NCBI GenBank assembly: GCA_023853785.1 | Contig: JAJIRX010000755.1 | Coordinates: 1 to 17,894, forward strand | DNA from: Psilocybe azurescens | Lineage: Eukaryota > Basidiomycota > Agaricomycetes > Agaricales > Agrocybaceae | Direction of reading: 5' to 3' | Length of the DNA stretch: 17,894 nucleotides | Shown: in pieces, positions 9,488-17,762 of the stretch | Layout of the letters: every line of letters begins with the position of its first letter | How positions within the stretch are numbered: the first letter of the stretch is position 1 | Made by a program: the position numbers and the translations under genes | The notes under the pieces: model-generated | The model's input: the letters and a program-made list of their open reading frames with translations, nothing else | Database searches by the model: none | Told to the model about the DNA's origin: nothing

Positions 9488-9695
9488 AAAGAAACTGTCC
9501 GGATGTGTTATTTTTATAAAGTATCTAATAATAATATATAAACCAAACAAATACAAACATATGTTATATCTCCTGAAAGCTGTGATCCAAGGCTTTCTAG
9601 TACATTTTAAATCATATAATTTCATTAAGATTACACGTCATTATAGTCAGTTTAAGTTCAATTTCAAAAACATCCGGACAGTTTTTGAGTCACTG
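9488..9695 (-). repeat. Right terminal inverted repeat of the Tc1 element
   Basis: About 208 bp, the inverted partner of 8135-8344, ending in gagtcactg followed by the duplicated TA. It carries the same two inverted ~15-bp motifs at its inner (gaaactgtccggatgt) and outer edges. Confidence 0.85.
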
Positions 9696-10005
9696 TAAGA
9701 TGGTTGCAAGAAGAGGTCACTGTTATTAAGGGCAGTCTTGCGGAAGTGGCTCAGGGGTTGAGGGAGGGTAGACAAAGCCATACCAGTACATTGGCCAGGG
9801 TGGAACTCGATATCGGTGATATCAAAGGGAGCATTGACGAGATGACTTCCGACATTGATGGTATTAAGGATAGTCTGGAGGATATGGCCTATGAGGTGAG
9901 GGAGGAAAGGAAAGAGATTAATGATCTGTTAGAAGACCTTCTCTTTGAAATCCGACAAAGGGAGTGAATTTGTACATACCAGTCCATGTAAAATAAATTC
10001 TTTTC

Positions 10006-10425
10006 TTAATCCACACCCAGTTGCAGCCTCAATTCTCCTTTGACACGCCAATGCAATTCCATAATCGAAGTAGCCAATAGATTAGCGCAGTATATATCAA
10101 CAGCACACCAACACCCACCCAAACGCCTGCAGAACCAACGAAGGAGGCTTAGATACGGAGGTAGCGGAGACAGCCTGTGAGCTCAAAAAGTAAGCAGCTC
10201 GTTCTCCTTACTACCCAACGCGCACGTACTCTGATATATTCCACCATCCCTTCCCATCCTTCAATCCTTAATATTCCTCATTTTGTCTGGATCCGATTTG
10301 TATCTGAAGCTTATCAGTTATAGGTTTAGAAACTTGTTGCTACGCACTTGGGCAAGATATACCTATACTTTCTTCCCCTCTCAACCTCTGAGTATTATTT
10401 CCAAGAATGGCGCTAACGGTTAGAC
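10006..10425 (-). pseudogene. Small gene related to family copy A1 (copy A2), broken
   Basis: Minus strand, convergent with the coiled-coil gene ending at 9967. The last exon is open and reads LSPLPPYLSLLRWFCRRLGG, then CANLLATSIMELHWRVKGEL, RLQLGVD, ending at TAA 10008-10006. A preceding 49-bp intron with gtacgt donor and ctcacag acceptor joins it in frame to GLKDGKGWWNISE. Further upstream an intron with gtgcgt donor and gcttcag acceptor aligns with the intron of copy A1 at 7258-7207 (both contain ctataactga), and the first exon aligns weakly with A1 exon 1 but has two stops. A stop (TAA) also interrupts the middle exon after QNEEY. The similarity to the A1 C-terminus is weak at protein level (P-W/L-ATxx pattern, terminal Asp). 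The 5' end is cut by the right long inverted repeat at 10427. Confidence 0.45.
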
Positions 10426-10426
10426 T

Positions 10427-11111
10427 GTCATAGCCAAAGTTCTATATTTCTCTAGTAGTAAACTAACTCCAAGTTGTTATTCTTTATTTACGTTTTTATT
10501 AACGAAATTTCCTTATTTCTGACTTTATTACTTATAACAACTCATAAAATTACTTTAGTTACTATTGCATGGAAGTGGCGAGCGAAGAGGGCAGCAGACG
10601 ATGGTGGTCGTTCAGAAGAGGGAGGAAAGGTGTGCAAAAATAATAATCGGAAGAGGAAGTCGCGCCGAATTGAGGATCCTCAGGTAATTGGCTATTACCT
10701 ACCCGAGGATTCTCGATTCAGCGCGACTTAGTCCATCGGTTTCCATTTTCTCACGCCTTTCCACTCTCTTCTGAACCATCACCATCGTTAATCGCGACTC
10801 TCCCTCATCATCCACCAAGCCTCGTAAGTCATTTTCTTTGTGTCAGTAGTTAGTATATGGGAAGCTGTAATCCCATTCGAATGAAATAAATTGAGATTGA
10901 GTGATATAACATGAAATAAAACCCAAAAATCGCCGTACGCTGTAGAGATGTACAGCTGGGTATCCGTGCTACTTTGCAAAGTACTGATACTATGGGTTGG
11001 TGTTGCACAGACGGTGTTTCTAACACACAGAAAACGAGTTTACTAACAAATTGCTCAGCCAGAAACGCTGTCAAGATACCATGAATCGCGTACGTTCTAT
11101 TCCAGCCCAAA
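10427..11111 (-). repeat. Right copy of ~683-bp long inverted repeat
   Basis: Inverted partner of 3209-3890, from gtcatagcca (10427) to ccagcccaaa (11111). Its central palindrome differs slightly from the left one (taggtaat against taat in the loop, and a few transitions). The inner edge cuts into the 5' end of the small minus-strand gene A2; the outer edge lies inside a small plus-strand ORF starting at 11081. Confidence 0.9.
10657..10729. repeat. Imperfect palindrome core, right copy
   Basis: Counterpart of 3592-3663. The arms aagtcgcgccgaattgagga and its near-complement flank a slightly longer loop; looser arm similarity continues on both sides. It shows that the palindrome was present before the two long repeats separated. 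Confidence 0.75.
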
Positions 11112-11306
11112 TGCCACAACTCGCGCCGCGCCTCGACCCTCAGAGATACCGAATACAAATGTATGTATACTCAATTACCACTGTCCTAACCTATTGTTGA
11201 TGGCGACTCTAGTTTGACTCCTGTTTCGAATGTCCATGTCGGTGAGGGAAGCCTTCCGGCTTGGTTGAAATGGCAGGGGGCTTGGTTGAGAGGGCGGGGG
11301 CCTTGA
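11081..11306 (+). CDS. Possible two-exon small ORF (57 aa) starting inside the right repeat
   Basis: ATG at 11081 opens MNRVRSIPAQMPQLAPRL... to 11160. A 52-bp intron 11161-11212 (gtatgtatac donor, cctaac branch-like site, ctctag acceptor) joins it in frame to LTPVSNVHVGEGSLPAWLKW and a stop at 11304-11306. The first 31 bp are repeat sequence shared with the left copy, which has one extra base, so the frame differs there. No family is recognised. It may be a chance frame, the truncated start of a gene, or a fusion made by the repeat. The intron is convincing; the coding status is not. Confidence 0.25.
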
Positions 11307-11474
11307 ATGAGAGGGCGGATGACATATATGTCTGATCGCCTATTATTTGATGCTGTATGTCGACTTTTTTCTTTTTTCTTGATGCGATGGAGGAATGTCT
11401 TACTGGTATGTTTAGATCGTCAGACTGCTTTTACCGCTGTTTTCGCCAATTCTGCGACATGTGTATGGCTGCAG

Positions 11475-13412
11475 GTGCCCATGCACGCTGAAAATGAGAA
11501 CGTGCTGGAGGAAGTGCACCGTATTCTCCTGGCCACTAGAGCCTTCGCCTGCAGCATCCTCTCCCACCTCAACACTCTGATGATCCCAGAAATGGTGGAC
11601 ATCTATAGCATCCCGATCCGTATTACAATAACCGGCGGCACAAGGCCTCATTCTGGTTCCATCTCCCCGACCCGCAAAGCAGTCGTTCTCTCTCTCCCTC
11701 CCAACTTCCAGAGCTATCCTCCTCATGTGCGACAGCCTATTGGACCTGCTCAACCAAGTGCTGTACCTCCTCAACGATCTCCTCATGTTTACCATCATCG
11801 TGAGCCAAGTCACCCTGAGCCTGAACCTGGCTGGGATCGTCGACCACCTACCGATCACCGTGAATGGGAACATGATCGCCGTCTGAGGCACAGCGGCGAG
11901 TACATGCAGCATGGGGCTCCTCCGACATCGTTCTACCAGCCTTGCTCCCCTCGTGCGCATAGTCCGTCAGAGCCTTCTCCCTCGCCGGAAGTCATGCACC
12001 ACGGTATTGGGATAACAAGCCTCCTTCTGCTCATCCTGGTTTCCGACCCTCTTTGCCACCTCAGCAGCCACAGCAGCAACCTCCTTTGCATCACAAACCA
12101 CCCAGTCGCCGATATGACCCCCGTCATGATGCCCGGGGCAATAGCGACTACGACATGGACAGGAATGAGAACAGGAGCTATCTGGTATTGCCAGAAGGTA
12201 TGCGTGCACAAAATAATGTTCCTTCGCATATTGTTGTAGGAAGTTCAAGGATGTCGGAGAGCCCGCATGCAACGCCCTATGCTTGCAGAGGCTAAGGATT
12301 GTCGGCAACGGACCAAAGATAGCAGGGAAGAAGATCATACTCACCAGTCGCAACCACCGCAGACCCCTCAACAACACACTCCTCAGCCTCCGCCACCTCC
12401 CTCCACCCCAGTTTTCTGCTCAGTTGTCTCCTCAGTTGATGCAGGAGCCTGCTCCCAAGAAGGATAGATGAAGGTGTGTCAATGGCAACAAGCGAAAGGA
12501 AGATGAGGGCCCGGATAGGCAGAAGATGTTCTCTGCCGAACGATCAACTGAGAATATGTCTGGCAACTTCAAGGTGTATCCCAAGGGCCCTGGATCTCCG
12601 GAGAACAGCTCCCACTCTGGATAGTCAAGGTCCATTCAGCCGTCGCCAACAAGTGCTATGCTGCAGCCACCTTCAAGTGTTCTTGACAAGAACTATGATG
12701 AATGTATCGCTGTTGCTTATTGGACTTGCGACAAGTTCAAGTTCTGGAGTGGATGGTCCATCGCACTTGCCTACAATCTCATCACATAGCTGATTAAGTG
12801 ACCCATTCACTTGCCTTCCTCCTTCTCATCGCAACTCGGTGTCCTCAAACCACGTTTCGCCTCCCAGCCAGAGGTAGCCCCTCAAGCACACCCTCAGCCC
12901 CAACCTAGAAGACAAAAGTGCTTTGCGGATCGATATGAAGCGTAGGATCTCTCTCGCCTTTCTGGTAGGCGAACGCCTATACCATCGACAAGGCCTTCAC
13001 CCATACCATTTCGCACCCAGCTTGCATTGCACTCGCCAGAGACGACGAGCCCTTCCCGCCCAGCCCATTGTCGCCCGCTGTGCTGCCGCCCCACTCGCGT
13101 CCAATCGGCACTGGGCACGCCTCACAGGTCCAGCAGCAACAGTAAACATCGTCAATCGCACCACCGCCCGTCGTAACTCTTTCCCCCGCATCGAGCGCGC
13201 CGTCGCCTACACATAATGGAGATGACAAGATGCGCGTAGAGTTGGGAGCACAGTTGATGTCGCCTCCTTCTTCAGCGGTAGTTCCAGGTGGGAGGGGCAA
13301 GATGGTGGATGTGCTAATGCACCGCTCGTCGGGGTCGCCGCCAGTGTCGAAACATTCGCAGCAGTCGCAGTCACCACCGTTGGAGAAGAATGAGAATGAC
13401 GCATCATCATAA
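11475..13412 (+). pseudogene. SSN6/CYC8-like corepressor C-terminal tail, degenerate
   Basis: Plus-strand remains of a low-complexity Pro/His/Gln/Ser-rich region that I read as the tail of a basidiomycete SSN6/CYC8-like protein, the TPR subunit of the SSN6-TUP1 general transcription corepressor. Blocks in order: HPDPYYNNRRH (about 11605-11640, another frame); REPSHPEPEPGWDRRPPTDH (about 11800-11860); SPSEPSPSPE; PPQQPQQQPPLHHKPPSRRY (12056-12115); NVPSHIVVGSSRMSESPHAT (12218-12280); QFSAQLSPQ and QEPAPKKDR (about 12410-12470); RRTPIPSTRPSPIPFRTQ (about 12967-13020); PPHSRPIGTGHASQVQQQQ, then a TAA near 13142; VPGGRGKMVDVLMHRSSGSP to stop 13410-13412. Blocks fall in different frames with repeated small indels. 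The N-terminal TPR repeats are absent: immediately upstream is a 120-bp intron-like stretch 11355-11474 (gtatgt...ctgcag) and then unrelated sequence. Low-complexity composition limits certainty of the name. Confidence 0.6.
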
Positions 13413-13531
13413 TTCTCATTTTTTTGTCATGGCTTTTTGCTATATACGACATGTTGCGAATTCGGTCGCATCAGGAGGAAGGGCTCATTATGACAACTCA
13501 TGAGACGGTTAGCGAGTAATGCTCCACTCTA
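13413..13531. other. Short spacer, nothing recognised
   Basis: About 120 bp between the end of the corepressor-like pseudogene and the A3 fragment. It includes a T-run near 13420 and no coding signal. Confidence 0.4.
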
Positions 13532-13640
13532 CTAGTCAGCTTTGACGTTACTGGTGCAACGACAGCCCCACTTGTCTAAACACTTCGCCATAGTAGCCAA
13601 TCAAGGGCTAAAAGAAATATCATCAAAAATTAATGACTTG
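13532..13640 (-). pseudogene. Partial copy of the small 86-codon gene (copy A3)
   Basis: On the minus strand this reads FDDISFSP, a TGA stop at the position of Trp, then LATMAKCLDKWGCRCTSNVK, AD and a TAG at 13534-13532. This matches copy A1 at 7042-7130 (DPWPATVARCIYEWGRHC, SDIEAD, stop), including the cysteine/tryptophan spacing and the exact end of the frame. Nucleotide similarity is also visible (gccccact, caagggt/caagggc, tcattaa/tcattga). The 5' half of the gene is missing or too decayed to follow; sequence above 13640 does not align with A1. Confidence 0.55.
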
Positions 13641-13888
13641 TGTGCGGGTTGGGCCAACCTGCTCTATATATTCACGTTGTGCTGTCAATACTTTGAATCG
13701 TATCCCTCTTCTCTCATATGCCAAGACATCCTCCCAGTCGCGCAAAGCTGCGAATAGCTATCGCTTTCTCACTATCGCTATTTCTATTCGCCCTCTCTGT
13801 GTCGTTTATGTTCCTGTGCAAGCATTGTCCAGAACAATTCAGTGCTATATTTGCTAGGGGGTCTCACACAACACCAGACAAAATGTAA
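13641..13888. other. Spacer upstream of the Plavaka transposase
   Basis: This holds the likely upstream region of the plus-strand transposase. No TATA element or CACTA-type terminal repeat could be identified with confidence; the word cactatcgctatt near 13770 is the only CACTA-like match and has no partner in the window. Confidence 0.3.
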
Positions 13889-14014
13889 AGCTTTTCTGAA
13901 ACATCAAGATGGGGCAAATCAACGCCAAAAACAACCGCCGCTTCAACAAAGGTTAAACAAGCGAAACTCAAAGACCGTAAGGCGTGCTTGGGCTCTGCGG
14001 CTTCAGGAGTAAGC

Positions 14015-14034
14015 TTTTTTTTTTTTTTTTTTTT
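14015..14034. repeat. Poly-T tract of 20 bases
   Basis: A run of T lies in the first intron of the Plavaka transposase (14009-14066), six bases after the donor. It is probably slippage-prone and its length here may be unreliable. Confidence 0.9.
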
Positions 14035-17000
14035 GTTATAGTCAATAAATATAACGGTTTATCTAGGAAGTGTCCACTGCTGGATCGAGTACGAGTCATT
14101 TAAGAAATGTCGTACCCCATAACTTGGAGGATCAGGCAATGGATCAAGATCTCAGTGTTATTGAACCCTCGCCACCTTCGCCTCTGCCTCCTCTTGCAAC
14201 CTTGACACCCCCACCACCTTCGTCTTTTCACACCCTCCTCCCCAATTTACACAGGCAGGTAGACCGAAGTGGAATTATCGGCTCCCTGCTCAATATGAGG
14301 ACATAAATCCTGAGCCTTTGCCGCCGCTTCAAAGATGAGCAGTCAACTGCAGTGTTGCCGCGCCTGCATTTGATTGTGCACAATCGACTGCGGACTGCCA
14401 CCAATTCTTTTGGCTTGCTGCGAGAATACCTTTACCGGCCTTCTTTTGATCCCAACTCTTTTATTCCCGAAGAAGAGCTTCACCAAGTTGGAGAACTTGA
14501 CCCTATGTCCATGCCGCCACCTTCCCCAACCCCTGTCCATTGAAATGAATCAGTCGAAATGCTTATGAACTGGAAGGACTCTGGCACATACACCAAGTCA
14601 GATTCTGAGGTCAACCGTCTCATAAACGATGTTCTTCTTGACCCCAATTTCAAGCTTGAAGATTTGAAAGGTTTCAACGCCGGCAAGAGAGAATCAAACA
14701 AGCGATGCCGCAGAGAAGAATTCCCCCTTTCCGACTCTTTTCAAATGGCCAACATCAACATTGAAGTTCCTTTGGGCACCAAAAGCAAACCGCCAGGCAC
14801 ATTTTCTGTTCCAGGATTGCTCTATCGGAAATTGACCGCTGTTATCCAAGCTGCATTCTTGTTGCCCCTTGCTTCCCACTTCCATTTCTCACCTTTCAAA
14901 TTATTGCATAGGTCTCCAAGTGGTGAAGAAGAATGGGTATTCTCTGAGGTCTACAACTCGGATGTTTTCATTGAAGAAAATGACAACGTGCAGCGTGCTC
15001 CTCTTCCTCCTGATGAGCCAGATTGCAAGCTAGAGAAGGTCGTAGCTGCCCTCATGTTCTGGTCTGACAGCACTCACCTTGCAAACTTTGGTACCGCAAA
15101 GCTCTGGCCAATCTATCTACTTTTTGGGTATGTTTCAAATACATTCGTGGACAGCTAAACTCAGGTGCTTGCCAGCACATCGCATATATTCCTTCTCTTC
15201 CTGATTCATTCCAGGACTTTGCCGCCTCTTTCTGCAGTAAATGGGGCACGCAAAAAAGACCTCACAACGCATTGCCGACGAGAGCTTATGCATGGTGTCT
15301 GGAAATTTTTACTAGACACAGATTTTGTTCATGCATATAAATATGGAATGGTAGTCAAATGCGCTGACGGTATTTCGCGCCGGGTATACCCCCAATTCTT
15401 TACATATTCTGCAGATTATCCTGAGAAGTAAGTGGATTCCTTTCTTTCAACGAACTGTTGAGCTAATCAATCCTTTTGACAGAGTTTTGCTTGCCACCAT
15501 ACGAGACAAAGGCCTTTGCCCGTGCCCTTGGTGTCTCAGTTCAAAATCAAAATTTGACCAGATGGGCACAAAGAATGACATTAAATCTCAACTTACAATG
15601 GCTCATAAATACCTTTTAGACAGCATTCAAATTGCTTGGAATGCCATCTACAAGTCTGCAGTGGCCATCACCGGTACCACTGTCAATTGGCTCCTCAAGG
15701 CAACTTCTTCTGTCCCAACACTGGTGAGTCAGGTTCCTGATATTCATTTATTCGAGCTTCATGTTTCGGTCTTAGAATGCCTTTATTGATAAAATTGGCT
15801 GTGATTTTGACATCCAGCGGATGCTTGTTGTTGATCTTTTGCACGAGTTTGAGTTGGGTGTCTGGAAAGTGCTCTTTACCCACTTAATTTGAATTCTGTA
15901 TGCTGTTGCCCCTGACGGCAGTTTGGTTGCTAAGCTGGATCAACGGTACGCCCACTCCAGCATTTTTATCTATTGAAAACTAATAAACTTTTCCGCATCG
16001 ACAAGGTTTCGGGGTGTACCAATGTTTGGGTCAAGTACAATCAGACGATTTGCAACAAATGCCTCAGAGATGAAGAAACTTGCAGCCGCGATTTTGAGGA
16101 CCTATTACAGGTAAGACCAGCAATTCTGGCATGAAAGAAGAAAACGTTGAGTACTAACTTGTTCTTTAGTGCAGTATTCCAGTGTTTGAAGGACTTTTGC
16201 AAGAGCCATATAATTCAATCCTCATGACGCTCTTATACCGAACAGCAGAATGGCATGCGTTTGCAAAACTTCGACTACATACCGAGAGTACTCTACAGCA
16301 TCTTGAACAGGTTACAACGGAGCTTGGGAAGTTAACACAAAGTTTAGGGACACCACACAGTCCGCTTTTGTGACAGTCAAACTCCCAAAGGAAGCAGGGG
16401 CACGACAGAGTACCAGATGTCTGGCAAGGAAGGGAGAAAGCAGTGGCAGGTAATACATCCAGCAAGAAATCCAAAACCCTGAATCTCTTCACTTACAAAT
16501 GGCATGCGCTCGGAGACTACGTTCGTGCTATCCGCCTTTTGGTGGAACGGATGGGTTTTCAACCCAAGTCGTCAGTAATTTCTCTCTATGTATTTTATTT
16601 ATTCTTACTTTTTAATCAACAGGGTGAACTTGCTCATAAAGTCGTTAAGCGCATGTATGGATTGACAAACAGCGCAATGCCAAGCACCAGATTGCTAAGC
16701 GTTATAAAAGGCTTGAACGTGCTCGTTTGGCCTTTGATATGAAGCGGCTTCACGGCCATACCAAGCAGAAAAAACAGGTCACGTCAACAACCAACCGGAT
16801 GGTGACCCAGAGCTGAGATACTATATCTCTCCGTCTAAAAGTCACCCTCAGGATATCCGTGGCACCCTGCGCAATAACAGGAGCGACCCTGCTTATCATG
16901 TACGTTTCCCATTAACGCTTTTGTGATTTATAACTCATGGACTTACTGAGACTTTGAAGAAATTTTACCGAAGCTTCAAGATCATTTATTAGGACGACTA

Positions 17001-17762
17001 ACCGGCCGTGAATTTGATGCCGACATGCACGAAGAATTCACGGATTTAGATCGCAACTCCATACGCTTTGTCGGAAACAAGATTTATTCTGTTCAGACAT
17101 GCCGCATCTATTACACTAGCTACGACTTACAGCGGCAGTGGGACACTGTGCCCTCATTCACACCCAGATATTATGCTGCGCTCTCCTATTAACGAGGAAG
17201 GTGCTGAACCCTACTGGTATGTGAGAGTCCTAGGTCTACCATGCCAACGTTTGGGCTGAGAATCCAGTGATTCCTGATGCCAAAACCGTCAAACGCATGG
17301 ATTTTCTTTGGGTCCGTTGGTTTGGCGAGGAACCCGGCTATCGTTCAGGATTTCGAGCACGCCTACCCAAAATTGGCTTTGTAGAATCCACAGATGAATT
17401 TGCTTTCAGTTTTGTTGATCCTGCTATTGTAGTGCGCGGTTGTCACTTGATTCCGGCCTTTGAAGCTGGTCGGAGTCCTGATCTCCTTCCTTGGCCCTGT
17501 AGCATTGCTCGATGCCTTGATTCTGACAATAAAGAAGACTGGTTAAACTTCTACGTAAACATGTGAGTGGACGTCAGGTGGTCCCTGCTTTGATGTATTA
17601 CTAACAGCTGAATACTCTCAGTTTTGTTGATCGAGATATGATTATGCGTTACTTTTGTGTTGGCATCGGTCATTTGAAGAATACCCTCAGCAGGAAGTAC
17701 CCGATTCCGATTCCATTGACCCAAGCTCTGAGGAAATGGAAGTGGAAGAAGGATGAGAAGGA

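Larger units (their letters stand above)
8135..9695 (+). mobile_element. Tc1/mariner-family transposon, 1561 bp, defective
   Basis: Bounded by inverted ends starting cagtgactcaaaaa, each flanked by the dinucleotide TA (8133-8134 and 9696-9697), the typical target duplication of Tc1/mariner. The terminal inverted repeats are long: 8135-8344 and 9488-9695, roughly 90% alike by eye. The centre carries a decayed plus-strand transposase. Inserted in the coiled-coil gene, probably in or next to an intron. Cannot move by itself as read, but its ends look complete. Confidence 0.92.
7645..9967 (+). pseudogene. Coiled-coil protein gene interrupted by a Tc1/mariner insertion
   Basis: The 5' part starts at ATG 7645-7647 (preceded by caaa) and encodes a polar, Ser/Pro-rich N-terminus (MSCSNTRRIPITLH... 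PSQSRRR) to a stop at 7894-7896. In the next frame, at once, it continues VVDKQMQDLDSLISSIQLLQ, so a 1-base frameshift near 7885-7893 is likely. The Tc1 element sits at 8135-9695. After it the right part reads open from about 9700 (LQEEVTVIKGSLAEVAQGLR) through VELDIGDIKGSIDEMTSDID to EIRQRE, stop 9965-9967. The C-terminal ~85 residues have a strong heptad pattern of Ile/Leu/Val with acidic residues: a coiled coil. An intron with a gtgcgt donor near 8105 may have spanned the insertion site. Function unknown; the architecture (disordered N-terminus, coiled-coil C-terminus) suggests a self-associating or scaffolding protein, which is inference only. Confidence 0.55.

Noticed and set aside
3209..11111. 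Target-site duplication flanking the long inverted-repeat block
   Set aside because: The bases outside 3209 (gcgaggttg) and 11111 (tgccacaac) do not match over any length, so no duplication can be claimed.
11307..12239. Longest open frame in the window (310 codons, plus strand) as a single protein
   Set aside because: It runs through an intron-like stretch (11355-11474) and mixes true corepressor-like blocks with out-of-frame sequence at both ends; its length reflects GC- and Pro-rich composition rather than one gene.
13741..13900. 5' terminal CACTA repeat of the Plavaka element
   Set aside because: One cactat word near 13770 has no inverted partner because the element's other end is outside the window; the match is expected by chance.
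15126..15163. Intron at 15126-15163 in the transposase (gtatgt...ctcag)
   Set aside because: Reading through in another frame gives KYIRGQLNSGACQHIAY, which continues the protein, so a 1-base frameshift is the better explanation than a 38-bp intron.
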